NCBI RefSeq assembly: GCF_037027585.1 | Contig: NZ_JAXCLE010000013.1 | Location: 1-64,000 of the forward strand | Direction: 5' to 3' | DNA: 64,000 bases | Source of the DNA: Solibacillus ferritrahens | GTDB taxonomy: Bacteria; Bacillota; Bacilli; Bacillales_A; Planococcaceae | Shown: piece after piece, positions 33,155-41,573 of the stretch | Layout: each line of letters starts with the position of its first letter | Numbering within the stretch: position 1 is the stretch's first letter | Notes under the pieces: generated by a model | What the model was told of the DNA's origin: nothing | What the model saw: the letters and a program-made list of their open reading frames with translations, nothing else | The model's database searches: none | Made by a program: the position numbers and the translations under genes

Positions 33155-34726
33155 ATGAATCAAGACTATTTAGTAGCACCGGCAAATTATAATATTGTGG
33201 ATGAATTTGAAAAGCACGAAAATAAAGCGAACAAAATAGCATTGATTTTCCAGGAGGAAAATGGAAAGGAAAGTCGATATACATATGAAGAACTTTTGCT
33301 GCAAGCAAATCAAGCAGCAAATGCCTTTTACGCGAAAGGCTTAAAAAAAGGTGATGTTATTTTAATTATGTTACCACGCTGTCTGGAAGCATATGTTTCT
33401 TATATCGGCGCATTAAAAGCAGGACTAGTAATAATTCCAAGTTCAGAATTACTAAGAGCAAAGGATATTGAATATCGATTGAATCATTCTGAAGCAAAAG
33501 CAATTATCGTAATGGAGCAGTTTGTAAAAGAATTTGAAGGTGTTGAAAGTTTATCTAATGTTGAACGCTTTATTGTTGGAAACAGCAAAGAAGGCTGGAC
33601 TTCGTTAATGGAGCTTGCTCAGCAACAATTAAAAGAATTTAATTCTGTTAATACATCATCAAATGACTTAGCATTTTTAGCTTATACATCCGGTACAACG
33701 GGAAATCCAAAAGGTGTAATGCATTCACATGGATGGGGATATGCGCATTTACGCACGACAGCGGCAGAGTGGCTTGGTGTACAGGATGGAGATACAGTTT
33801 GGGCAACAGCTGCACCTGGTTGGCAAAAATGGATATGGAGTCCGTTCTTGGCGGTGTTAGGGAGTGGCGCAACAGCATTTGTATATAAAGGGAAATTTGA
33901 GGCTAAGCAATATTTGCATTTAATTGAGCAGCATAAGATAAACGTGCTTTGCTGTACACCAACTGAATACCGAATGATGGCTAAATTAGATCAATTAGGT
34001 TCATTTGATTTAAATTCATTGCGAAGTGCAGTATCAGCTGGTGAACCGTTAAATCGGGAAGTAATTGAAACATTTAAGCGGGAGCATAATTTAGTAGTGC
34101 GGGATGGATATGGGCAAACGGAAAACACATTGCTAATAGGAACATTGCTAAATACAGAATTACGTTCCGGCTCAATGGGAAAACCAACGCCAGGTAACAT
34201 TATTGAACTGGTAAATGAGGAAGGTGAGCCGGTTCCAGTAGGTGAAGTTGGGGATATTGCTGTACACAAATCAACTCCAGCGCTATTTAAAGGCTACTAT
34301 AAAGACCCAGAGCGTACAGCAATTCAATATCGTGGTGATTGGTATATTACAGGTGACCGTGCTACGAAAGATGATGACGGTTACTTTTGGTTTGAAGGGC
34401 GCAATGATGATATTATTATTTCTTCTGGCTATACTATTGGTCCATTTGAAGTGGAAGATGCTTTAACTAAGCATCCTGCTGTACAAGAGTGTGCTGTTGT
34501 GGCAAGTCCTGATGAAGTACGGGGAAATATTGTAAAAGCGTTTATTGTACTAAAAGACCAATCGTTGAAAGATAGCCCAACAATCGTAGAAGATTTACAA
34601 AATCACGTTAAACAACTGACAGCACCATATAAATATCCACGTGTTATTGAATTTCTAGATGAATTACCTAAAACAATTTCAGGGAAAATACGTCGTGTCG
34701 AATTGCGTTTAAAAGAGTTGAAATAA
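33155..34726 (+). CDS. mbcS: Medium/branched-chain acyl-CoA synthetase
   Basis: A 523-residue ANL-superfamily ligase. YTSGTTGNPKGV (P-loop), YGQTENT, WYITGDRATKDDDGYFWFEG and the C-terminal lysine in PKTISGKIRRVEL are all present. Between the SASP gene and sppA, it occupies the place of B. subtilis ytcI/mbcS, which activates 2-methylbutyrate and isobutyrate for branched-chain fatty-acid primers. Its C-terminal lysine context resembles that of AcsA, so AcuA-type acetylation is conceivable. AAAGGGGAG precedes the ATG at 33155; the earlier ATG at 33116 is rejected. The NAD kinase gene found next in B. subtilis is missing here. Confidence 0.88.
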   Translation: MNQDYLVAPANYNIVDEFEKHENKANKIALIFQEENGKESRYTYEELLLQANQAANAFYAKGLKKGDVILIMLPRCLEAYVSYIGALKAGLVIIPSSELLRAKDIEYRLNHSEAKAIIVMEQFVKEFEGVESLSNVERFIVGNSKEGWTSLMELAQQQLKEFNSVNTSSNDLAFLAYTSGTTGNPKGVMHSHGWGYAHLRTTAAEWLGVQDGDTVWATAAPGWQKWIWSPFLAVLGSGATAFVYKGKFEAKQYLHLIEQHKINVLCCTPTEYRMMAKLDQLGSFDLNSLRSAVSAGEPLNREVIETFKREHNLVVRDGYGQTENTLLIGTLLNTELRSGSMGKPTPGNIIELVNEEGEPVPVGEVGDIAVHKSTPALFKGYYKDPERTAIQYRGDWYITGDRATKDDDGYFWFEGRNDDIIISSGYTIGPFEVEDALTKHPAVQECAVVASPDEVRGNIVKAFIVLKDQSLKDSPTIVEDLQNHVKQLTAPYKYPRVIEFLDELPKTISGKIRRVELRLKELK

Positions 34727-34758
34727 CAATTTCCGATATTATTTCCTGGGGAATATTG

Positions 34759-34791
34759 AAAAAAGGTGGCGAATATTGCCGCCTTTTTTTA
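34759..34791 (+). terminator. mbcS terminator
   Basis: GGTGGC pairs with GCCGCC around GAATATT, followed by T7. An outer TTATTTCCT / AGGAAATAA pair (about 34739-34747 and 34791-34799) extends the structure. Confidence 0.8.
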
Positions 34792-34886
34792 GGAAATAAC
34801 GATGGATATAAAACTCTAGTACTGAATTATCTTTTCATTGAAACTTTTTTAATATACCATCGTACATATAATAAGGAGGCGAAGGC

Positions 34887-35897
34887 ATGAATACAAAACG
34901 AGTAGTAGCTTTAATAATAGCTGCCGTATTATTATTTTTCTCAATTGGGATTAATACGATTATTACTATTTTTAAAACCGATTTCTTTAGTAGCTTTGAT
35001 ACTATGATGGGGTCAGGTGCTCTTACATATGAAAATGTAATCGAATCAGGTGATTTTACGGAGCGCATTGCCAATTTGAAAGTTGATGGTGTAATTCAGG
35101 ATGTTGGAGAACCAAGTATTTGGGAAACTGTTGATTATAATCATCAAGCATTTCTGGAACAGTTGGACGCTGTTTTAAAAGATGAAACGGTTAAGGCAGT
35201 TCTTTTAACGGTTAATACACCAGGTGGTGGTGTAATCGAATCAGAAGAAATATACCAAAAGTTATTACAAATTAAAGAAGAAAAACAAATACCGATTTAT
35301 GTAACGATGGGGGCGATGGCTGCTTCTGGTGGCTATTATATCTCAGCACCAGCAGATAAGATTTTTGCCCAGCGCGAAACGATTACAGGATCAATTGGTG
35401 TAATTATGCAGTCAATCAATTATGAGAAATTAGCTGAAAAAATCGGAGTCGAATTTGAAACGATTAAATCTGGCGAGCATAAGGATATGTTCGGAGGGTC
35501 ACGCCCATCTACTGAAGAAGAGCTAGCAATGCTTCAAGAGATGATTGATGAATCTTATGAACATTTTGTCGATATTATTGAAACTGGACGTAATATGTCG
35601 GAAGCAGAAGTGAAAAAGGTTGCTGATGGTCGTGTATTAGGTGGTTCACAGGCATTAAGAGCAGGCTTAGTAGATGAAATCGGTAATGAAGAAGCAGCTA
35701 TCAATGCATTACGTGCAGACTATAGTTTGGAAGATGCAGAGTTGTTTGAATATACGATGGATACATCGAGCTGGGGGTTATTTTTAGGTGCCAAATTAGG
35801 CTCAATGTTCAGCCCATCAGCAGAATCACAAGTTTTATCTAAAATTATTTCATCAACGAATTCACCGCGTATGATGTATTTATACGGTGACTACTAA
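34887..35897 (+). CDS. sppA: Signal peptide peptidase SppA (S49 serine protease)
   Basis: A 336-residue membrane protease with one N-terminal transmembrane helix (about 6-29). The catalytic dyad matches B. subtilis SppA residue for residue: Ser147 in AMAASGGYYIS and Lys199 in SGEHKDMFGG. It degrades cleaved signal peptides in the membrane and in B. subtilis contributes to lantibiotic resistance. AAGGAGGCG precedes the ATG. Followed 15 nt later by the RDD gene, in an operon as in B. subtilis sppA-yteJ. Confidence 0.95.
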   Translation: MNTKRVVALIIAAVLLFFSIGINTIITIFKTDFFSSFDTMMGSGALTYENVIESGDFTERIANLKVDGVIQDVGEPSIWETVDYNHQAFLEQLDAVLKDETVKAVLLTVNTPGGGVIESEEIYQKLLQIKEEKQIPIYVTMGAMAASGGYYISAPADKIFAQRETITGSIGVIMQSINYEKLAEKIGVEFETIKSGEHKDMFGGSRPSTEEELAMLQEMIDESYEHFVDIIETGRNMSEAEVKKVADGRVLGGSQALRAGLVDEIGNEEAAINALRADYSLEDAELFEYTMDTSSWGLFLGAKLGSMFSPSAESQVLSKIISSTNSPRMMYLYGDY

Positions 35898-35911
35898 TAG
35901 GGGGGAAAGCA

Positions 35912-36403
35912 ATGACTGAAGCAATCGAAGTAGTTGATACAACATCTGCCGAAGAGCTGCCTTCTATTAAACAAAAAACAGCGGGTTTTTGGATGCGTTT
36001 TTGGGCTTTTGTATTGGATTCCCTTGTCATTAGTGCAATAGTAGGTATATCTATAAAGCCAATATTTGCTTTAATGGATTGGGACACAGCTAGCAATGTT
36101 TGGTATGCGCCAATGACCATTATATCTGGAATTATTTTTTATGCTTATTTTGTCCTGTTGACGAAGTTCTTTAAGCAAACATTAGGGAAAATGGTTTTTG
36201 GCATAAAGGTTGAAAAGGAAAATGGCGAATCATTGGACTGGATGACTATTCTGTTTCGTGAAGTAGTAGGCAGATTTATTAATGGAACATTATTGTACTT
36301 ACCATATTTAATCGTCGCTTTTTCACCGAATAATAAAAGTATTGCAGATTATTTTGCGGATACTGTTGTCATTCATGAAAGAATTTATACTAAAGATGTT
36401 TAA
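35912..36403 (+). CDS. yteJ: RDD-family membrane protein (YteJ-like)
   Basis: A 163-residue protein with three hydrophobic segments (about 33-55, 68-90 and 115-140). The RDD signature begins at AGFWMRFWAFVLDSLV, where the usual R-D-D pattern is R...D...; the C-terminal part NKSIADYFADTVV is typical. Its B. subtilis counterpart modulates SppA, so co-transcription makes the same role likely here. Confidence 0.88.
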   Translation: MTEAIEVVDTTSAEELPSIKQKTAGFWMRFWAFVLDSLVISAIVGISIKPIFALMDWDTASNVWYAPMTIISGIIFYAYFVLLTKFFKQTLGKMVFGIKVEKENGESLDWMTILFREVVGRFINGTLLYLPYLIVAFSPNNKSIADYFADTVVIHERIYTKDV

Positions 36404-36447
36404 AAAATATTAGAAGGGGAATTGTAAATTATCGACACCTTCTATAG

Positions 36448-36500
36448 AAAAGAAAGGGTTGCTTCGTGATCAATTTGATACCGAGCAACCCTTTTCTTTA
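36448..36500 (+). terminator. sppA-yteJ terminator
   Basis: AAAGAAAGGGTTGCT pairs with AGCAACCCTTTTCTTT around a loop of about 22 nt. The T-rich part of the descending arm acts as the tract. Confidence 0.7.
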
Positions 36501-36585
36501 TTTAGTAAGTGAATGTAAGCTCAGTTAGTTGCATTTTTCAAATCATGTTTAGTAATATTAGGGAATATAAAGGAGGCGTATAGTT

Positions 36586-37092
36586 ATGGCACAAGTAACA
36601 TTTAAAAACGGTCCGGTAACATTAATCGGCAATGAGGTAAAAGTAGGGGATCAAGCCCCAGATTTTAAAGTATTAGCAAACGATTTATCAGAGGTAACAC
36701 TAAAGAACTCTGAGGGTAAAATTCGCTTATTTTCAGTTGTACCATCATTAGAAACAGGTGTTTGTGACAAGCAGACACGTACATTTAATGAAGCAGCAGC
36801 CAATTTAGGTGAAAATGTAGTCATTTATACAGTTTCAATGGACTTGCCATTTGCTCAAAAACGCTGGTGTGGAGCAGCAGGTATTGACAATGTCGTAACC
36901 GTATCTGACCACCGCGATGCATCTTTTGGTGAAGCGTATGGCGTACATATGAAAGAATTACGCCTATTAGCACGTTCAATTTTTGTAGTTGATGAAGCAG
37001 GCAAAGTAACTTATGTAGAATATGTTCCAGAAGGTACAGACCACCCTAACTATGACGCAGCAATTGAAGCTGTAAAAGCCATTTCAAAATAA
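36586..37092 (+). CDS. tpx: Thiol peroxidase (peroxiredoxin Tpx)
   Basis: A 168-residue atypical 2-Cys peroxiredoxin. The peroxidatic Cys60 lies in SLETGVCDKQT and the resolving Cys95 in KRWCGAAG. It reduces hydroperoxides with thioredoxin. AAAGGAGGCG precedes the ATG. Followed by a hairpin and then ytxK, as in the Bacillus order (tpx-ytxK). Confidence 0.96.
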   Translation: MAQVTFKNGPVTLIGNEVKVGDQAPDFKVLANDLSEVTLKNSEGKIRLFSVVPSLETGVCDKQTRTFNEAAANLGENVVIYTVSMDLPFAQKRWCGAAGIDNVVTVSDHRDASFGEAYGVHMKELRLLARSIFVVDEAGKVTYVEYVPEGTDHPNYDAAIEAVKAISK

Positions 37093-37140
37093 TTTCGTTT
37101 TTTACGATTTTGTTGTAAAGTAAATAAATGAAGATGGATA

Positions 37141-37172
37141 CCCACTCAATGATTATTGAGTGGGTTGTTCAT
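37141..37172 (+). terminator. Hairpin after tpx
   Basis: A perfect stem CCCACTCAAT / ATTGAGTGGG with a 4-nt loop GATT, followed only by TTGTTCATTT. A weak terminator or attenuator before ytxK. Confidence 0.55.
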
Positions 37173-37281
37173 TTGTGGATTGGAAAATAGATTTCAAAAG
37201 AGAATCCACAGTAAAGAGGTGGTGTCTCACTTTTTAGTGGGTATCGTTTCTTTGATGAATAGGAATGAGGGAGTTATTTTT

Positions 37282-38223
37282 ATGGAGAAGTTTGAACAAA
37301 TCTTTAAATACATTAATGACCATGCTGAAACTATTGTTGCCCAAGAAGAGCAGGATTATTTAGAAGCGTTGTTACAAACATTGGAAGAAACACTTGATGG
37401 GAAATTTGAGTGGCAAGTAGAAGGTGCAACTAAGGAAGATATGCGTAAAGCTATCCAAATTGCGATTCTTAAAGGTATGCGTAAAAGTGCTCAGCCAAAT
37501 CACCAAATGACCCCTGACACGTTAGGACTGATTGTGAGCCATTTTGTGGAGCGCTGCTTTGAACAGGAACTCACTGAGCGATCAATATCAATAGTAGACC
37601 CAGCCTTAGGGACAGGAAATTTACTGTTTACATTAATGAATGCGTTTGAAGGTAAAGTGGAAGCTACTGGGGTAGAAGTTGATGATGTGCTAATTCGATT
37701 AGCCGCAGCAACTGGAGACTTAGTTGAACAACCTGTAACACTATTTCGCCAGGATGCACTCGAGAAGCTACTAGTCGATCCGGTAGATGCAGTGGTATGT
37801 GACTTACCTGTAGGTTATTATCCGAACGAAGAGGTAGCACTTGATTATGAATTATGTGCAGCAGAAGGAATGAGTTATTCACACCACTTATTTATTGAGC
37901 AATCGCTGAATTATACAAAAGAAGGCGGCTTTGCATTTTTCTTAGTTCCATCTAACTTATTTGAATCTGACCAAGCAAAGCAATTGCATCAGTATATTAA
38001 GGGCCATGCGTGGATTCAGGCTGTCATCCAGCTCCCTGAAAATCTATTCGCTTCAAAAGCACATGAGAAAAGTATTTTAATTTTACAGAAGCAAAGTACA
38101 CAACTAAAAGCACCACGTGAAGTTTTATTGGCAAAAGTACCTAATATGTCCAATAGAGAAGCGTTGGCAATGTTTTTTGAAAAGGTACGTATGTGGAAAG
38201 AAAGCAATAATCAAAAACGTTAA
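37282..38223 (+). CDS. ytxK: YtxK, class I SAM methyltransferase-like protein
   Basis: A 313-residue protein with an N-terminal helical region and an N6-adenine-methyltransferase-type Rossmann domain. Motif I is DPALGTGNLLFTLM; the catalytic position that reads NPPY in true adenine methylases is DLPVGYYP. This change suggests altered or lost methylation chemistry. GAGGGAG lies 9 nt before the ATG at 37282; the frame is open upstream but that stretch covers the preceding hairpin. In many Firmicutes ytxK is followed by ackA; here ackA is missing and a terminator follows. Confidence 0.88.
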   Translation: MEKFEQIFKYINDHAETIVAQEEQDYLEALLQTLEETLDGKFEWQVEGATKEDMRKAIQIAILKGMRKSAQPNHQMTPDTLGLIVSHFVERCFEQELTERSISIVDPALGTGNLLFTLMNAFEGKVEATGVEVDDVLIRLAAATGDLVEQPVTLFRQDALEKLLVDPVDAVVCDLPVGYYPNEEVALDYELCAAEGMSYSHHLFIEQSLNYTKEGGFAFFLVPSNLFESDQAKQLHQYIKGHAWIQAVIQLPENLFASKAHEKSILILQKQSTQLKAPREVLLAKVPNMSNREALAMFFEKVRMWKESNNQKR

Positions 38224-38271
38224 TATACATCATGATGTTAGTTTAACTGAAGAAACAGATATTATAGAGCC

Positions 38272-38316
38272 AAAAATGCCATCTACTCAATGTGAGAAGA
38301 TGGCATTTTACTTTTA
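38272..38316. terminator. Bidirectional terminator between ytxK and the usp gene
   Basis: AAAATGCCATCT pairs with AGATGGCATTTT, with T-rich sequence on both strands. Confidence 0.85.
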
Positions 38317-38326
38317 AACTATGAAA

Positions 38327-38773
38327 TCATTCTGGAGTACGAATTACTAATACGTCACATTTAGCAGTACGAACGATTGATTCTGAAACTGATCCGATTA
38401 AGAAACGTTCTACAGCGTTTAAACCAGTAGCTCCACAAATGATTAAATCTGCTTCTACAATATTTGAAAGGTCTTTTGTAATAATATTTTTAGGAGAACC
38501 ATACTCGATGATAAGATTTACATTCTCAACACCATCTTCTTCTGCTTGCTTTTTATAGCCATTCAGTAGTTCTTCAGCATGTTGTTGAGCACGCTCAGCA
38601 ATTGAACGATCATAAGCTTCGATAGCAGCAAAAGAACGTGTATCGATAACGTTTACTAAATTAATTGTTGCACCTTCATTGCGTTTTGCTACATCAATTG
38701 ATTTACGGAACGCATATTCAGCCTCTTTAGAACCGTCTACCGCTACTACAATGCTTTTATAATGATTTGCCAT
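38327..38773 (-). CDS. Universal stress protein, UspA family
   Basis: A 148-residue Usp domain (SIVVAVDGSKEAEYAF start) with the ATP-binding signature GATGLNAVERFLIGS intact. The ATG at 38773 is preferred to one 6 nt upstream, since AGGAGG lies 8 nt before it but only 2 nt before the other. Stand-alone, convergent with ytxK. It contains a longer helical insert (about 45-75) than the Usp at 5729-6142. Confidence 0.9.
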   Translation of the reverse strand: MANHYKSIVVAVDGSKEAEYAFRKSIDVAKRNEGATINLVNVIDTRSFAAIEAYDRSIAERAQQHAEELLNGYKKQAEEDGVENVNLIIEYGSPKNIITKDLSNIVEADLIICGATGLNAVERFLIGSVSESIVRTAKCDVLVIRTPE

Positions 38774-39097
38774 TTCCATTACCTCCTAATTTTTCTATGA
38801 CTTCATTATAACAAATGTTTTTCGAATAGAAACACCTAACCCCGAAAATTAAAAAAATTACCATTGTTATGTCACGATTTAGGTTGGAAATGTACATAAT
38901 TTGTTCAAATACTATGATAATATATTTTTATTACAATATTTAATATAATTTCTAATTTAAATATTGTCAGTAAAGCGTACTATTCTGAATAAATTTTATA
39001 TTTAAAATAAATCTACTATTTTTGTGTTAAAGTTGGTAGAATGGATTTGAATTATGTTATGCATTTTTCTAAGCGATGTTTATAGGGAGGAATTACG
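38774..39097. other. Intergenic region between usp and ald
   Basis: Very A+T-rich, no gene seen. It must hold the divergent usp and ald promoters; TTGTCA near 38966 with GAATAA 17 bp later is one weak candidate for ald. No clear operator. Confidence 0.5.
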
Positions 39098-40234
39098 TTG
39101 AAAATCGGGGTACCGAAAGAGATAAAAAATAATGAGAATCGTGTGGCAATGACACCAGCAGGAGTATTGTCATTAATTGCTAATGGTCATGAAGTGTATA
39201 TTGAAAAAGGTGCTGGGTTAGGTTCAGCATTTACAGATGATGACTATATTGCAGCTGGCGCAAAAATTGTAGATACAGCTGCAGATGCATGGAATGCGGA
39301 AATGGTTCTGAAAGTAAAAGAACCTGTTAAGAGTGAATATAGTTATTTCCGTGAAGGTTTAATATTATTTACTTATCTACATTTGGCACCAGAACCAGAA
39401 CTTACAAAGGCTTTACTAGAAAAGCGTGTTACAGGGATTGCATATGAAACGGTTCAATTACCAAACCGTTCATTACCATTATTGACACCGATGAGTGAAG
39501 TGGCAGGTAAAATGGCGACTCAAGTTGGTGCGCATTATTTAGAGAAATACCAAGGTGGAAAAGGGATTTTACTTGGGGGTGTCTCAGGTGTTCCACGCGG
39601 GAAAGTAACTGTAATTGGTGGCGGTATTGCTGGTACAAATGCAGCGAAAATTGCAGTAGGTATGGGCGCGGATGTAACAGTGATTGACTTAAGCCCAGAA
39701 CGTTTACGTCAGCTTGAAGATATATTCGGTCGTGATGTACAAACTTTAATTTCTAACCCATACAATATTGCTGACGCTGTTCGCTCGGCAGATTTAGTTA
39801 TTGGATCTGTTTTAATTCCTGGAGCTAAGGCACCGAAATTAGTTACAGAAGAAATGATTAAATCTATGTCACCAGGATCAGTTGTAGTTGATATTGCGAT
39901 TGACCAAGGTGGTTGTTTCGAAACTTCTGAAAAGGTTACGACACATGACAACCCAACATTCGTTAAACATGACGTAGTTCACTATACAGTTGCAAATATG
40001 CCTGGTGCAGTGCCACGTACATCTACACTGGCATTAACAAATAATACAGTGCCATATGCACTGCAAATTGCCAATAAAGGATTTATTAAAGCGTGTTTAG
40101 ACAATACAGCATTAAAGCTTGGTTTAAACACGGTAGATGGGCATGTTGTCTATGAGGCGGTAGCAGATGCACAGGGATTACCTTATGTAGCTGTAGATGA
40201 CGTTTTAGGCGTATTGACAGGATTAAACAGCTAA
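39098..40234 (+). CDS. ald: Alanine dehydrogenase
   Basis: A 378-residue NAD-dependent enzyme (same length as B. subtilis Ald) that deaminates L-alanine to pyruvate. The N-terminal MKIGVPKEIKNNENRVAMTP, the active site around HLAPEPELT and the nucleotide-binding VIGGGIAGTNAAKIA are canonical. In Bacillus it supports growth on alanine and normal sporulation. Translation starts at TTG (39098) with ATAGGGAGG upstream. Monocistronic. Confidence 0.97.
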   Translation: MKIGVPKEIKNNENRVAMTPAGVLSLIANGHEVYIEKGAGLGSAFTDDDYIAAGAKIVDTAADAWNAEMVLKVKEPVKSEYSYFREGLILFTYLHLAPEPELTKALLEKRVTGIAYETVQLPNRSLPLLTPMSEVAGKMATQVGAHYLEKYQGGKGILLGGVSGVPRGKVTVIGGGIAGTNAAKIAVGMGADVTVIDLSPERLRQLEDIFGRDVQTLISNPYNIADAVRSADLVIGSVLIPGAKAPKLVTEEMIKSMSPGSVVVDIAIDQGGCFETSEKVTTHDNPTFVKHDVVHYTVANMPGAVPRTSTLALTNNTVPYALQIANKGFIKACLDNTALKLGLNTVDGHVVYEAVADAQGLPYVAVDDVLGVLTGLNS

Positions 40235-40262
40235 AAGTAATATAAAATGTTTTAAACAAAAA

Positions 40263-40303
40263 ATACTCGGATGTTAACCAATTAACGTCCGAGTGTTGTT
40301 TAT
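40263..40303. terminator. Terminator between ald and the SH3-like gene
   Basis: ACTCGGATGTTAA pairs with TTAACGTCCGAGT around a very short loop. Confidence 0.75.
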
Positions 40304-40310
40304 TGATTAT

Positions 40311-41084
40311 TTAATTCACCGAAACAAGCTCTGCTGTAATTTCACCTTCAAAGTTTTTAACTCGAATTATACCGTAATCTTTTGCTAAATAAAGTTTAGA
40401 TCCATTTGGATATTTGATGACTACAACATTCTTAAAAGTCCCTGCTTTAGTCTTTAAAGTAGTCGATGTACTTTCAACAACTACTTCTGTTTTCGTATTC
40501 GATTCAATTCCATAATCCGTATCATAAATTGTCGACTTTTCCTTCATCGGATAACTTAAAGAAAAGAAGAAAACATCAGAATAGGCTACACCAAGTTCGA
40601 AACTATTTTCATTTTCGATATATGTGTATCCAATAAAATCTTCTTCCATTAAGCTAACGGAATTCCTTATATCTGGATTGATGGAAGCTTTATACGTAGT
40701 TTTTGCTCCTCCTTCAAAAGAAGGTTCATACGTATAGTTTCGATTAGCTTTAGGGAGTAGACCATTCGTAATAACAGGTGATTTTTTAGGTTCAAATTTT
40801 TCCGGTTTTTCCGTCGTTAAAGTTTTTGAATGAATATAACCTTTATTGCCGTTATGTGTTATATAAGCCCATTGTCTATCTTTTGAAAGTACGGTAACTT
40901 TAGAAAAGTTTTCAATGAGTGATAATTGTTTTGCACTAGGTGATGGCGCATCACGTAAAAAAATATTTTCTTCTGCATTAATAAACTGAGTCGACTCGGC
41001 ATGTGCTGGCTGCGTTTGTAATAAACTAAATGGCATTAGAAGCATAAGCAGGATGATTAGCATAAATAACGATAATTTTTTCAT
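40311..41084 (-). CDS. Secreted protein with N-terminal bacterial SH3-like domain
   Basis: A 257-residue exported protein. A signal peptide (about 1-29, ending PAHA-ES) has no lipobox cysteine. Residues about 33-90 look like an SH3b domain (NIFLRDAPSPSAKQL, KVTVLSKDRQWAYI, GYIHSKTL). The remaining ~160 residues are beta-rich (SFELGVAYSDVFFFSLSYP, AGTFKNVVVIKYPNGSKLYL) and unassigned; the AGTFKNVVVI...YLAKDYGIIRV pattern recalls surface lipoproteins of unknown function. Possibly binds cell wall. No partner gene nearby. Confidence 0.7.
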   Translation of the reverse strand: MKKLSLFMLIILLMLLMPFSLLQTQPAHAESTQFINAEENIFLRDAPSPSAKQLSLIENFSKVTVLSKDRQWAYITHNGNKGYIHSKTLTTEKPEKFEPKKSPVITNGLLPKANRNYTYEPSFEGGAKTTYKASINPDIRNSVSLMEEDFIGYTYIENENSFELGVAYSDVFFFSLSYPMKEKSTIYDTDYGIESNTKTEVVVESTSTTLKTKAGTFKNVVVIKYPNGSKLYLAKDYGIIRVKNFEGEITAELVSVN

Positions 41085-41428
41085 GATGCACTCCCTTTCT
41101 TGATTTTAATTTTCTCTATAAAATACCTATTCCTTAATTTTACCTATAGAAAACGAGTAAAAATATGGGAATAACCTTAAAAGTATATAAATCCGAGTAG
41201 TTCAATATCGCGAAAACATTGATATGCCTTCACTTAATAACAACTCCTCACAGCGAAAGATTATTATCAAATCCCCTACAAAAAATATTCTCATGGACAA
41301 TTATATTACTGAGACTTTTCTTTATTCCTACTTTATTTTAAAAATAAAATACTAAATATGTTCTAAATCTTATAAGTGCCTAAGATTGAATAATTGCGGA
41401 AATAGAGGAATAGCATAATGTCTCTCAC
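41085..41428. other. Intergenic region without a detected gene
   Basis: A+T-rich sequence upstream of the SH3-like gene and beyond the pepQ-side terminator. No frame with a ribosome site and no convincing structure was seen. Confidence 0.5.
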
Positions 41429-41480
41429 AAAAAAGGGTTGTATTGAAGTCCAAAATGAACTAACAATACAACCTTTTATG
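41429..41480. terminator. Hairpin terminator left of a gene remnant
   Basis: AAAAGGGTTGTATTG pairs with CAATACAACCTTTT across a 17-19 nt loop. On the minus strand the stem is followed by TTTTTTGTG, so it would end leftward transcription from pepQ. Confidence 0.75.
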
Positions 41481-41482
41481 TG

Positions 41483-41573
41483 TTAAATATTTTTTTGAAC
41501 GATTGCTGCTAAAGCGAGGACTGTGTCAAAGCTGTTACCTGGGAATTCAGCTATGCTGACATAGCAATTAGAT
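41483..41573 (-). pseudogene. Possible 3' remnant of an unidentified gene
   Basis: Between the pepQ stop and the terminator, one minus-strand frame is open to a TAA at 41483-41485 and encodes CYVSIAEFPGNSFDTVLALA then AIVQKNI. It reads like the C-terminal end of a real globular protein, but no start codon with a ribosome site exists and the frame runs back into pepQ. The terminator right after its stop fits a formerly complete gene whose 5' part was deleted. I cannot identify the parent family. Confidence 0.35.
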
